Under the pieces are notes generated by a model, which ran no database searches, was not told the DNA's origin, and worked only from the letters and a program-made list of their open reading frames with translations. From assembly GCA_028554755.1 (NCBI GenBank), contig JAPTOF010000051.1, positions 50,965 through 114,964 of the forward strand: a stretch of 64,000 bases of DNA, written 5' to 3'. Shown here piece after piece: positions 32,538 to 46,969 of the stretch (positions are counted from its first letter, which is position 1; every line of letters starts with the position of its first letter). This DNA comes from Cordia subcordata (taxonomy: Eukaryota; Streptophyta; Magnoliopsida; Boraginales; Cordiaceae). The position numbers and the translations under genes are program-made.

Positions 32538-34844
32538 CTATAAAAATATTAAAAATATTAATAAGTATATAAAATAAATATAAAAATAATTTACTTAAGT
32601 ATTAATAATAAAATTATAAACTTAATTAATTTATAAAAATAATATTTTAATTTTATAAAATATATAATTTATAAAAATAATATTTTAATTTTATAAAATA
32701 TATAATTTAAAAATAAATTAATAATAAATATTATAAAATTAAAAAAATACCTTATTATAAATTAAGTTTAATATAATAATATAATTTAACTAAAAGTAAC
32801 TAATACTTTTTTAAATATAGAAAAAGAAAAAAGTTTAAAAGAATAAAATTAAGTAACTAAAGATACTTTATATTAAGCTAAAATAAGTTAAAATTATTTA
32901 TTGTAATACTTTACATAGTTATTTTATTTTATTATTTATAAAGTTTATAATAATAATACTCTTTTATTTTTATATAATTATAGATATAATTAAAAGCTAT
33001 AATTTAATTTAAGTAAAGTATAGTAATAAATAAAATATTATTTTTATTTAACTTTTATAATTTTTTTTAAATTAAATTATTACTTTATTAAGATTTTTAA
33101 AATAAATTGAGATTATTTAATAGTAAAATAGAAAATATTTAAATAATAATATATTTATATAGTATTTAAAAAAATTTATTTATAAAATTCTTTAAATTCT
33201 TTTAATATTTTATATTATAAGTTTATTTATTAAAATTATTATATATATATTTAAAATTATACTATTTAATTAAATCAAATAATATTAATAATTTAAATTA
33301 ATATTATATATAAATATTTAATATTAATTAATATTAAAAATTATTTTATATCTTTTCTAAATTATTATTATTATTATTATTATATTAATAAAGATTTAAG
33401 AATTAAAATTTATAATTAAAGTTTAATTTATTAAAGATTTAAAGCTTTTTATAATAAATTATAATTGTATTAATAATTATTATAGAATTATAATACTTTT
33501 AGGTAAAAAATAAAAGTATTTTTAATAATAAAGGTTATAATATATATTAAAGAAATAACTTATATTAATTTTTAAAAATAACTAAAGCTTATTTTTAATT
33601 AATATAATTAAACTTAAGTACTTAAATATTAATAATAGTATTAATTAATATTTAATTATACTTTAATAATTTAAAAAGGATAATTATAAGAATTATTATT
33701 ATATAAAATATAATTATAAATTAAAATAAATATAAAATAAGAGAATCTTTTTTTAAGGTTATAGTATTAACTTTTATAAGTATAAATTATAGCCTTAGGC
33801 TATAGGTTATTTAATTCTTTAATTAATTATAATTAAGTAAATATAATATATTATAAATAATTTAAAATATTTTACTTACTTTATAATTAAAAGATTATAA
33901 TTATATTAAACTATATATATAATCTTTATTATATTAATTATTTTATTATTATTTTTATATATTTAATATTAATTAATTAAAATAAAGTAAATTTATTAAT
34001 ATTATATTTAGAAAACTTAATATATTATAATTATATATAAAAATATTATAAAAATAAAAAATAATTTTTATTAAATAATTTTATTTTTATTTTAAATAAA
34101 AATTTTATAAAATAATTTTATAATATAAAAAATAATATAAAAATTTAAATTTTTATTTTTAAAATAATAAAATTTTTATAAAAAAATATTTTTATTATAT
34201 AAAAATAATTTTAAAAATTTATAATTATTAATATTAATAAAAATTTAATATTATATTTTATATATTAAAATAATATAATAATTATATAAATTTTAATTTA
34301 TTTTTTATTTAATAATTATTAAAAATAATTAAAATTATATAAATAATAAATTAATAAATAATTAAAAATATTTTATATTATTTAATTATATATAAGAATA
34401 ATATATAATAAATAAAAAACTTTTTTATAAATTTTTATTAATTTTGTTTATTTTTTAATTATTATTTTATTATTTATATATTTTATATTATATAATTTTT
34501 AAAAAAATTAAAAATATTATTTTATTTAATTTTTTTTTAAATTATTTTTAAAAATTATTAAAATTAAAATAATAATATAATTTTTAATAAAGCTTTTTAA
34601 TATAATTTTTAATTTAATAATTAATTTAAAATACTTTAAAATTTATATATAAATAAAAAATTATTATTTAATAAAAATAAATAAATTATATATATATATA
34701 TTTAAATATATAAACTTAAAATAATAAAAGTAAATTAAATTATATAAATAAAAATAATAAAAATTAAAAATAATAAAGCTTTTATATAATTTTAATATAT
34801 ATATTTTTATAATAATAATTTATTATAAAATTTATATCTTTAGA

Positions 34845-35620
34845 CTTTATATATATACTTTTAATTATATATATAAAGTTTAAATAATAAATTAAGGTTA
34901 TTATTTAGCTTTTTTTAAATTAATTTTAATATTTTTATTAATTTATTTTTTAAAAATATTATATTATTAATTATAAAGACTATATTATATAATTAAGGTA
35001 TAATCTAAATTATTATCTAGCCTAAGTATATATTCCTTAGGAATTTTTTTTTATAGTTATTAAGTTTTAAATAATTATTAAGTTTATATAAAAAGTAATC
35101 TTAAGCTTTAATAATTTTACTTTTTTAAATATTAAGTATAAAAAAAAATCTTTAAGCTATAAATAATTAAAATAATCTTTTAATTATTATTATTAATAAA
35201 GTTAAATATTATAAATTATATATTAAGTAAATTATAATTATAATATAATCTTTAATAAAGCTTTTTAATATTATCTTTAATTTAATAATATTAAAGGTTA
35301 TTCTAAAGAACTATATATAAGTAAGAGATTAATACTTAATAAGTATGTATTATATATATATATAAGAGCTTAAGATAATATTAATAGATTAAGTTATATA
35401 AGTAAAAATAATAAAAGTTAAAAAAATAAACTTTTATATAACTTTAATTATTATTAATTATTATAATTATTTTTATAAAATAAAAGTTTATTATTTTTCA
35501 AATTAATTATTTTAAAAATATAAACATTAAATCTTTATACTACTTATTTATATTATATAATTACTTAAAGTTTTTTTAAATAAAATAAAAATAAAATTAT
35601 TAATTAATTTTTTTAATAAA
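34845..35620 (+). repeat. Repeat family A, heavily mutated direct copy
   Basis: The landmark ATTAAGGTTATTATTTAGC at 34891 and the order of later blocks match the 42.2-kb copy, but more C has become T. A further, poorer match seems to precede it (about 34560-34840), and another remnant lies at 46560-46920. Confidence 0.65.
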
Positions 35621-38600
35621 ATATAATATAAAACTTTAATATCATTTTATAATATTATAAAATTACTTAAATTCTTCTTAAGTTTTTAAAAATAATAAAA
35701 TTATTTATAAAAAATTACTTTTTTTAATATTTAATTATTTTATATATATATATATTTTAAAAAAATTAAAAATATAAATAAATATAATTAATTTTTAAAG
35801 TTTTAATAATATTAATAAAGGATTTTTTTAATAAAGTAAATATAAAATTATATAATTTTATTTTTAAAATAATTTATATAAATTATAATTTATTTTATTT
35901 TTATTTAAAATTTTTTCTATTTTTATAATTTTTTTATTTTATTTATAAAATAATAATAATATAATTTTTAATAATATTTTTAAAAATAAGTTAAATTTAT
36001 AATTAATATAAATATTTAGTTTATAATTAATTTATTATTTTATTTTATTTAATAAATATTATATAAAAATATTTTATTTATTTAGTTTATTATTTTCTGA
36101 ATTATTTAATATTAATAAAAAATAATTAATATTCTTATAATTTATATATATTTAAATTTTATATTTAATTCTTTAAAAGTTTAATTAAAATAAATAAAAT
36201 ATAATCTATAAAAAATTAAAGTTTATATTATTAAATTTTTAAAATATAAAAAAATTAAAATTTTATATTTTTATTAAGTTTTATATTATAATTAATTTTA
36301 TAAATAATTCTTTAATAATTTTAAATTAAATATTTTAAAGTTCTATTTATATTATTTTATTATAAATTAAAATCTTTTATTAAAATAAAATTTATAAGAT
36401 TTAAAAATTAATAACTTTATTACTTAAACTTATTAAAAAAATAAAAAGAAACTTATAAATATAAATATTATATTATAACTAAGTTTTTTTTAAAATTATA
36501 ACTAAGTTTTTTTAAAGAACCTAAATACTATAAATAAACTATTTTTATAAATAATATAAATATTATTTAATAAATTAAGTTTTATAATTAAACTATCTAT
36601 ATTATAAAAACTATTAATATTTACTTTATATTTTATTATTATAATTATTATTATTATTATTATTATTATTAAAGTTACTAAAGTTATAAAAGCTATCTTT
36701 AATAATTATTAAATAAAAGTTTTAGTATAATTAGTAAAAATTTATAAAAAAAAATATTTAATAATTTATAATTATTAAAGTTTTAGTTTTTATTATCTTT
36801 AAACTTTTAATTCTTAAAGTTATAAATATATTATTAAGATTATAATTTTTTAATTAATTTAAAACTTACTAGCTAGGTTTAATATTATTATTTTTAATTA
36901 AAAATTTTAATAACTTAAACTAAATAACCTAGCCTTTTTTTAACTAGAGTAAATCTATATAAAAAGATATATAAATTTATAATAAATCTTTTATAAAAGT
37001 AATATATAATCTTTTTAAACTATAGTAAAATATAAAGATAAGTTATTAATACTTTATTAATAGCTTTATTACTTAATTTTTATTTTAAGCTTTTTTATAA
37101 AAAATACTTTAAAGTATTTTTTTATTAAAAAACTTACTTACTATAGTTATTAATAATTAAAGGACTTATAATTATAGTAAATATAAAAAAACCTTTAAAA
37201 GTACTTTAATTTTTAGTTTACTACTAGTAAATTAAGTTAAAGAAAGATTTAAAAGATTAGTACTAAAAAATAAAAACTAAAAATATAATATACTCAGTAG
37301 CTTTAATATTATAAAAAAAAGCTTATTTTAAATAAAGATTTTAATAAAAAAAAAGAAAAGTTTAAATTTTTATTATTAATATTAAAAAAATATAACAAAC
37401 TATTAATTCTTTTTATTAAATAAAATAATTATTATTATAATATTTTTAATTTAATTAAAGTATTTTTATAAAATAATTTTATTTATATATATTAATAATA
37501 TTTATTTAATTAATAATTAAGTATAAGATCTTTAATTAATATAAGTTTTAAAATTATTAAAAACTACTAAGATATAAATTAACTTTATTAAAATAGTTAA
37601 CTTATAGAATTTTAATTATTTAATATTATTTAAGTTATTATTTTAAATAATAATAAATACTAAGAATTATTAAAAAATTTATTAAGGAAAATAAAAATTA
37701 TTATTAATACTTTATTAAACTTTTATTAAGTAATAATAAATACTTTTAATAAAAACCTAAGGTTTATTATATATAAAGAAATATGAAAAAATATATTATA
37801 AAAGTTTTATAGGTTTTTTTAGCTTAATTAAAATCAATATACCTAGCTTTAATTCTGAAAATTTACTTAATATATTTAAAATAATATTAAAGCCTAAAAA
37901 GATTAATTTAAAAAAATTATAACTTTACTATATTTAAGGAATTTAAAAGTAAAGTAATATTTTAATATAAGTAAGTAATAAATTTCTTTAAAGATCTTAA
38001 AAATAATAAATTAAACTTTAATTATAAAGAATATTATTTATTTTCTTAATTAGTAAAAATCCATAGGTAATTATAATTATATAAAAGTAAGATTAATTAT
38101 TTAAAAGACCTTTAGCTAAAAACTTATTATTTATAATTATTAAGAAAAAATTAAAGTATAATTTAATTAAAGGTTTTAATCCTAAATATTAAGATAATTA
38201 TAATAAAATATTATAATTTTATTTAATAAGTCTTTAATATTTATATATATATTTATATTTACTTAATACTTATTAAAATAAATAAAATTAATATAAATTA
38301 AAAATAAATTAAAATAAATTAAAAATAAATTAAATATAAATTAAATATAACTTTATAAAATATTAGAATAATTTATTAAATAAAGTAATTATTAAATAAA
38401 TTTAATAAAAGCTTTAATATTAAGATAAAAATATTTAATAAAATATTTTATTACTTTCTTTATTAAAAAAATTAAAAGTTATTTTATATTTTTATAAATT
38501 AATATATATAATACTTATAATAATAAAGAATATTCTTAATAAAACTAAAATAATAATAATAACTTAATTATAATATTTATAAAATATAAGGTTATTTTTA

Positions 38601-39329
38601 TTAAATTAATAAATATTAAATATATATTTTATATAATAAAGAAAGTAATATTAAAATTATATAAATTAATAATTATTATTTATTAAAAATTATAATTAAA
38701 TAATAAATTAAGATTTTTATAAATTATTAATATTTAATTATATTATACTTAAATAATTATATTAAAAGTTATAATATAGTTAAGAATTTAAGAAAAATAT
38801 AAATATAATATAAATACTAAATATTATAATTATTATAATAACTTTAAAGATTATTATTATAAAAATATATATTATAAAAATAAATAATATTATTAAAAAA
38901 AACTATTATTATAATAATTAATATTAATAAAATAATTATTATTAAAATAATTAATATTATTATAAAAATAGAAATTTTAAAAACTTTTTATAATTTTAAA
39001 TATTATTTTTAAATATTAAAGATAAAAGTAATACTATTATAAAAAGATACTTAAGGATTCTTTAAGCTATTATTTTAATAAATATAATTATTAAGATTAT
39101 ATAAAAATATTAATAAAAATTATTTTTTAAGTAATAATAATAAAAATAAAAATAATTTTACTAATTTATAAAATATATTTTTAAATAAATAATAAATATA
39201 ATAAATATTATAATAATAAGTATATAATTTAAATAAATTTTATAATTAATATATAGTTAAAAAAAGTTAAGGTAATAAAATTAATAAAAAGTTTTTAAAA
39301 AAAATTTATAAAGCTTTAAGTTACTTTAT

Positions 39330-40290
39330 ATATAGTAAAAAAGAAACTCTTTATTAATAATTTTATTTTTTATTTTACCTTAAAAAAGCTTTAAGTAATT
39401 ATATAATATAGTCAAGTAATATATTTTTAAAATTAATAAATTTAAAAAATAATAAACTTTTATTATATAAAAGTAATTATAGTATTTAATAATAATTAAA
39501 GTTATATAAAAGCCTTATTTTCTTTAATTTTTATTACCTTTACCTATATAACTTAAACCTATTTATTATCTTATATACCTACCTATACTTATTATATACC
39601 TATAATTAAAAAAAAATTTTATAGCTTATAACTACTAAATATACCCTTTAATAATTATTATTTTAAAATAATATAAAAAATGTTTAGAAAATACTATAAA
39701 AAATATTTATAAAATACTATAAAAAATATTTATAAAATACTATAAAAAATATTTATAAAATACTATAAAAAATATTTATAAAATACTATAAAAAACATTT
39801 ATAAAATACTATAAAAAATATTTATAAAATACTATAAAAAATATTTATAAAATACTATATTATTATAATAATTTACTTAATATATAGTAAATAATATTAA
39901 GTTTTATTAATAATAATAGTTAAAAAATTCTCTTAGTTATTTATAGCTTAAAGATCCTTCTTTTAATAATATAGCTTTTAAGATAAGATTAATAGTATAT
40001 TAAGGTCAAGATTAAGGCTTTAGAATAACTTCTATATAAGCTAAACTATTATCTTAATCTTAATAACCTTAAAAAAATTCTTAAAAACTATAAATCTAGG
40101 TAAGATAATACCTTAGATTAGAAGCTAGCTATATAATATAGCTTATATAACTAATAAAGTAGTAGCTAAGAATTATTAATAAGTAAAAGAAATCAAGATC
40201 TATTAAAAAGAAAAAGCTAGATAATAACCTTAATATACTATTTAATACTTTCGTATATAAGTCTAAGTATATAGGGTTATATATAGTAAA
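39330..40290 (-). repeat. Repeat family A, inverted copy
   Basis: The reverse complement follows the 42.2-43.05 kb copy throughout, with mostly C/T and G/A differences. An internal 23-bp minisatellite makes it longer. Together with 42210-43050 it forms a large inverted repeat with a ~1.9-kb spacer. Confidence 0.75.
39665..39860. repeat. 23-bp minisatellite, 8 units
   Basis: The unit is AAAATACTATAAAAAA followed by TATTTAT. The first unit carries TGTTTAG and the sixth CATTTAT, so the array keeps a few unconverted C/G positions. Confidence 0.9.
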
Positions 40291-40388
40291 TCTTATAAAT
40301 TATTTTTATTTTTTAAATAACTTTAAGGTTTTAAAGACTTAAGGGGTTATTTTTCTTTTAAGTCTTTAAATAATATAGCCTTTAAGCA

Positions 40389-40865
40389 TTACTATAAATA
40401 ATTACTTTTTAAATTAATTATATTTTAATATATTAAAAAAATACTTAAAGTTATATTATTATAGTTAAGTATTAAAGTTATAAAACAAGTAAATAACTAA
40501 GCGTTAATAATTATATTAATAATTAAATAGTTTTAAGTAAATATAAAGTAACTTATAAGTTTTATATAGTTATAATATTTATATAAGAATTACTATATTA
40601 GTTTAAGTAATCTAGAGGTAGATTACTTATTATTTATTTATAATCCCTTAGATTATATTTACTTAGGGAGTAATCCTTTAGATTATATTTACTTAGGGAG
40701 TAATCCTTTAGATTATATTTACTTAGGGAGTAATCCTTTAGATTATATTTACTTAGGGAGTAATCCTTTAGATTACTAGTTATCTAGTTATAATCTATTA
40801 TTAATTAATAGAAATTTATAAGAGTATTTTAGAGCTCTATAAAGGCTATAAAATAGGTTATAATA
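40389..40865 (+). repeat. Repeat family B, mutated copy with internal minisatellite
   Basis: Shared blocks with the 45.5-kb copy include AGCGTTAATAATTATATTAAT (versus ACGTTAATAATATTATTGAT) and TAGTTTTAAGTAAAT, with the shared end AAAATAGGTTATA. It is longer because of a 30-bp tandem repeat. Confidence 0.6.
40641..40770. repeat. 30-bp minisatellite, about 4.3 units
   Basis: The unit joins GATTATATTTACTTAGGGAG and TAATCCTTTA. Apart from one CCC/CCT change at the first edge, units are identical, unlike their RIP-diverged surroundings. This suggests expansion after mutation. Confidence 0.92.
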
Positions 40866-42209
40866 CCTATTCTATTATTAATATAATAAACTTATACTTT
40901 TATTTTTTTAAATAAGTTAATATAATATTATTACTTAAGCTTATTAAGAAAAGTTATATAAATATATCAATAAATTATTTATATATAAGAATTATTATAT
41001 TTATAGTATTAAAAAAAGATTTTTAAAATATACTTAAATTTAAACTATAATAAGTTTTTAGTTAATCTAAAGGATTTAAAGTAATTATAATATATAATTA
41101 CTTAATTTAGTTTAAGACTAATTAAAAAAAAATTTAAAAAGAAATAAAAGTTTATTAACTTTATTATTTTTTTATTTTATATAAAAGATTATAAAATAAA
41201 TAAATCTAAAGTTAATTTAATTCTATTTATTTATAAGCTTAGGTTATAAACTATAAAGCTAAAACTTTAATTAATAATCCCTTTATTAAGTTATATAAAA
41301 TATAATTAATTATATATAAAATTATATTAAAGTTAATATAATTAATTATATATAAAATTATATTAAAGTTAATATAATTAATAATTTATATATATTTTTA
41401 ATATAAAAGTTAAAGTAAAACTTATAATAATAAAAAATTATAATATAATTATAATTTATATTATACTTAAAATAAATAATAATAATAATATTTATTTTTA
41501 ATAAAAAGAGTTTTTAAAAAAGATAAACTATACTTTTAATATAAAGTATTAAAATATAATCTATACTTAAATTATTAATAATCTATTAATAGTAACATTA
41601 TAAATTAAAATTTAATTATTTAAGCTAATAGTAAGTTAAAATTAAATTATTAATATTAAAAAAATAATTTAATTACTTTATTATTAAAGCTACTTATAGT
41701 AATTATATTATAATAAGTTAACTTAATAGCTTTTATTACCTTAAAATTTAAAGTTATAAAAGTAATAATAAATATAATAAATATTCTTATTTATAATATT
41801 ACTTTTAAATTTTTAATAAAATTAAATATTAAAAATATTTTATATTTTTTTTTAAGTAATTTTATTTATATTATAATAGCTTTTATATTATTTAAAGTAT
41901 TAATATTTAATCTCTTTAAAGATTAAAGAAGTATATTTATCATTATTAACTAAACCCTAAACTTACTTAAGTAAAAATTTAAAAATAATATATATATATA
42001 TATATATAATATTAATAAAGACTTTATAGTTAAAGTATTAATCTTTATCAAGAGGTTTTCTTTAATATTTTAAAATATTAAATTAATAAAAATATTAAAA
42101 GGTATAGAAATAAAGGTATTATTAATAAATAGTTAATAAAAATATAAAATATTATAATAACCTTATTTTTAAAATAAAAAGAATTATAATTTATTTAATA
42201 AAATTTATA

Positions 42210-43050
42210 ATAATTAATATTTTAAAGATTATATCCTTATATACTTAGAGTTATGTGCGAGAGTATTGAATAGTAGATTAAGGTTGTTATCTAGCTTTTT
42301 CCTTTTAATAGATCCTGATTCCTTTTACTATACTATTAACGATTTTTGGCCACTACCCTATTAATTATACAAGACACGTTATATAGCTAGCTTATAATTT
42401 AAGAGGTTATCTTACTTAAGTTTATAGTTTTTAAAAAGTTTTTTTTAAGGTTATTAAGATTAAGATAGTAATTTAGCTTATATAGAAGCTATTCTAAAGC
42501 CTTAATCTTAATCTTAATATGTTACTAATCTTATCTTAAAAGCTATATTATTAAAAGAAAGATCTTTAAGTTATAAATAGTTAAGAGAATTCTTTAACTA
42601 TTATTATTAGTAAAGCTTAGCGTTATTTACTATATATTAAGCAAACTGTTATAGTAGTATAGTATTCTATAGATATTCTTTATATTATCTTAAAGGTAAT
42701 GATTATTAGAGGGTATATTTAGTAGCCGTAAGCTATAAAGAGATAGGCGTTTAATTGTAGGTATGTTGTAGGTATAGGTGAGTATATAAGACGGCAAGTG
42801 GATTTAAATTGTATAGGTAGAGGCAACAGGGATTAAGAGGGAGCAAGGCTTTTATATAATTTCAATTATTATTAAATACCATAGCTACTTTTATATAGGA
42901 AAAGTTTATTATTTTTTTTAATTTATTATCCTAAAGGTATAAGTATTAGACCTTTATACTACTTAACTATATTATATAGTTACTTAAAGCTTCTTTAAGC
43001 TAAAGTAAAAGATAAAACTACTAGTAAAAAATCCCCTTCTTAAAGATTAT
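42210..43050 (+). repeat. Repeat family A, best-preserved copy
   Basis: Landmarks are GATTAAGGTTGTTATCTAGC at 42276, GGTTATTAAGATTAAGATAG near 42458, GCTATATTATTAAAAGAAAG near 42542 and GAGGGTATATTTAGTAGCCG near 42710. It retains more G and C than the other copies. No protein can be read. Ends are approximate. Confidence 0.75.
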
Positions 43051-44627
43051 ATTAAATAAATAAGTAAAATTACTTTATTTATTATTTTTTTATTTATGAT
43101 TTAAAAAAAAATATTAAAGATAAAAAAAAAGTTATTAATTTAAAATTATCTAATAAAGTAATTATATTAAATAATTATTTTTTATTAAAGTAAAAAAATA
43201 TTTTAATAATTTATTTAATTATATATTTATTATAATTATTAATATATAAAAGTTTCTTTTTTAACTTAATATATACTTAAATTATTATAATTACTTTAGT
43301 ATAATTAATTATTAAAACTTTAAAAAACTTATAATAATCTTAATAAAATTTAAAAATAACCTTATTTATATTTAAAGGTTTATAAATTATATTCTAAAAT
43401 TATATATAATATATTATAAAGGTTATATTAATAATATAATAATTCTTTTAAAAGAATAACTAAAGCTTATTTTTATTTAAAAAATATATTTTTAAAATTT
43501 AAAAACTTAATATATTTATAATATTATAAAAAAATAAAATTAATTATTTAATAATATAAATATTAAGCTTTAAAATTAATATTATAAAAAAATTATTATA
43601 TAAGATTATATAACTACCTTTATAAAATTTATTTCTTTATAATATTTTAATACTTTTAAAAACTATATTAATATAATAGGTTATATTAAATATTTAACTT
43701 TATACTATAACTAGCTTATTTAATTACTTTAAAACTATAAGATTAAAATATTAATAAAAACTAAGGAATTAAAAAAATTATATTTAAAGATTAAAATTAA
43801 ATAAAATCTTAAACTTTAATAATAATATTTAAGTTTATATTAATAAAAAATTATAATATTATAACTTAAAATTATATATAATAAGATTTTATTTTATTAT
43901 AATTTTAATAAATAATCTTTTATTAATTAAATAAAAGCTTTTAATAAAATTATATTTATATATATTTTTTTAATAAAAAAGATTATCTTTAATAATTAAA
44001 TAGCTTAATTTAAGTAATAATTATAAAATTAGTTTTTTTATTTATTAAGCCTTAATAAAAATAAAATAATTATATAAATTAATAAAATTAAAAATTAATT
44101 ATTTATAAAATATATATTATTATTTAAAATAATAAAAATCTTTTATATTATAAAAGTATTAAGAAAGTTATTAAATTATATATTTTAAAAATTTAATAAT
44201 AAGTTTTTAAAAATAATATAGAAAAGTTAATATTTTAAGTATAAATATATATTATAAAAATTTAAGCTATATTTAATATAAAATATTATTAAAAAAGCTT
44301 ATAAATATTTAATATAAATATAAAGGTTATATTTTAAAGTAAAATAATTATATAATATAAATTAAAATATATAAATTAAAATATATAAATTAATTTATTT
44401 AAGTTTTTTTTTAATATAATTAATTATTATAAACTTTATTATAAATTTATTTTTAACTTTTTTAATATTATTTTTATAAATTATTAAAAATTTTAATAGT
44501 TTTAATTAACTTTAAAATATACTATATCTTATTAATAAAAAGGTATTATTAATTTTAAAGTATTATATATACTATATAAATTATTAAGCTTAAGCTTAAT
44601 AAAATCTTTAATACTTTTAAATTTAAT

Positions 44628-44796
44628 GTAGCCGGGTAGCTACACACGGGGGACACTAGCTACAGCTGTGGTCTAGCTATACACGTGGCCTCCGCTACAC
44701 TGGCTGTTGCTGTTACTACTTCTAAGGACTCGGTACTAGCTAGCTCAGAGAATACAAGCTTGACACCATCACATTCCAGACCCCTAACGTACTATA
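44628..44796 (+). repeat. GC-normal island, least-mutated copy of a 170-bp repeat
   Basis: A sharply bounded island of ordinary composition in the AT desert. It begins TGTAGCCGGGTAGCTACA, an 18-nt sequence with 6-bp inverted arms. It aligns in the same orientation to 32372-32537. Confidence 0.85.
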
Positions 44797-45517
44797 TTTA
44801 AGTCTTTTACGTATAATAATTAATAATAAAGATCTTAAGTTTACTTTTAATTATTAAAAAAGCTTTTTATATACTTTTAATTATAAATTAACTATAATTA
44901 TTATATAATATTTTTAAGTTAATAATATTAATAAATACTATAATTAAATTATTAAAATTATTATTTACTTATAATATATTAAATAATTTAACTTTAATAA
45001 AGCTTATAATTTAGTTATAATTTACTTAATATATAAGTTTTTTTTTAATATTAATTAAATATAATAATAAATCTTATTAATAATATAAAAGTAATAATAA
45101 TATTATAAATAAAAAAGTCTTGTATTTATAAGCTTAAGTAATTATAATTATTATTATAGTAAAAGTTAAAAATAATATAATAATTATTATTATTTTTATT
45201 ATTTTTTAAACCAAAAAATATTTTAATTTATATTAAAATAAACTACTTAATACTTATAACTAAAAATAGTTTTAATATTATAAAAGTCTTTTTTATTAAG
45301 TAAATAATTAAAAATTTATTATTAAACTTAATTTATTATTATAAATTAAATTTTATTTTATAAGTAATATTATTTACTTTAAATTAATACTATTAAAGCT
45401 TTTATATATTATAAGCTTAGGCTTAATAAAAAATATTAATAATTTTAAAAAAATTTATTATAAAATTAATAAAATTTATAATAAGTATATTAGTATTATT
45501 AATAAAAATAAATATAT

Positions 45518-45910
45518 ATAATATTTAGGTCTAGTCTAACTATAAGGTAGGTAGAATAGATATTGGTTTATTGTTTAAAGTATGTTAAGTTATAAGTATA
45601 AGATTAGGTAGTTATTATTATTAAAGGTATTGAAGTTATAGAACTAGTAGGTAATTAAACGTTAATAATATTATTGATAGCTAAGTAGTTTTAAGTAAAT
45701 GTAAGGTAACCCGTAGGTCCTATATAGTTATAGTATTTACAAGGATTACGAGGAGTATCATGATCTTAATGATCCGAAAGGTTGTATAGGGAGTGTACTT
45801 ATTATAGTAATCCTTCCTGGGGATCATGTCCTTGTAGGCAATCCTAATGTAATTAGGTAGATTTTGTAGGGGTATTTTAGAGTAACGTAAAGGCCGTATA
45901 ATAGGTTATA
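45518..45910 (+). repeat. Repeat family B, LTR-like, best-preserved copy
   Basis: It starts around ATATTTAGGTCTAGTCTAAC and ends GGCCGTATAATAGGTTATA, about 390 bp. It retains scattered GC (GATCATGTCCTTGTAGGC). Length and arrangement suggest a solo LTR, but I cannot show a target-site duplication. Confidence 0.55.
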
Positions 45911-46969
45911 ATAATATAAAGTATTATAATAAAAAATAAAGCTTAAAGAATAACTTTTAAGTTAAAAATTAATATATTTTAAAAATAATATTTAATATTT
46001 ATAAAAGTTAATATTAATAAAAAGTTATTACTTAACTTTAATATTATAATTAATATTAATAATATTAATTTAAATAAATTAAATAATTTTATAATAATTT
46101 TATAATAATTTTTTATAAAATTATAAATTATATAAATAAAGTTTTTATTTATAATTTTATTTTTTATTATAATATTTTTAATATTATATATTTATTTATT
46201 TAATTAATTAAATTTTTTTTTTAAAAAAAAAATTATAAATTAAAAAAAGTAACTTAAAAATTAATTATTATAAAAAATTATTAAAAATAATAAATAATTT
46301 TTATATATATTTAAAATATAATATAATATTAATTTTTAAATTAAGAAAAAAATACTTTAAATTATTTATAATAAATTATATTTATTTAATTATAATGAAT
46401 TAATAAATTAAATAATTTATAATTTAAATTTATAATTTATATTTAAATAATTAATATAATATTTTATATAATTTAAAAAAAAAATTATTTTATTTTATAT
46501 TTATTTTAATTTATAATTATATATTATAATTAAATTATAATTATAATTAAGATTTTTTATATATAATTATTTAATAATAACTATTATAAATTTTTAAAAA
46601 TATTTAAAAAATTAAAATAAAAATAATAAAAATAATAAAAATAATAAAAATAAAAATAATAAAAATAATAAAAATAATAAAAATAAAAATAAAAATAATA
46701 ATAATACTAAAAAAAATAATAAAAATAATAAAATAAATAATTATTTTTATTTTTATTTATTAAAAAATATTATTTTTAAATTTAATATTTTAAAAATATA
46801 AATATTAAATTTTTATATTATTTATTTATATTATTTATTTATATTATATAATTATTTAAAAAAAAATTAAAATAATATTTTTATTTTATTATTTAATATT
46901 TTTATATATTATTATTAATATATAAAAATATTTTAAATAAATTATAATATTAAATTAATTTTTAATAAA

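Noticed and set aside
44628..44796. GC island as a gene fragment
   Set aside because: No frame of useful length; a repeated copy at 32.4 kb points to a mobile element or repeat.
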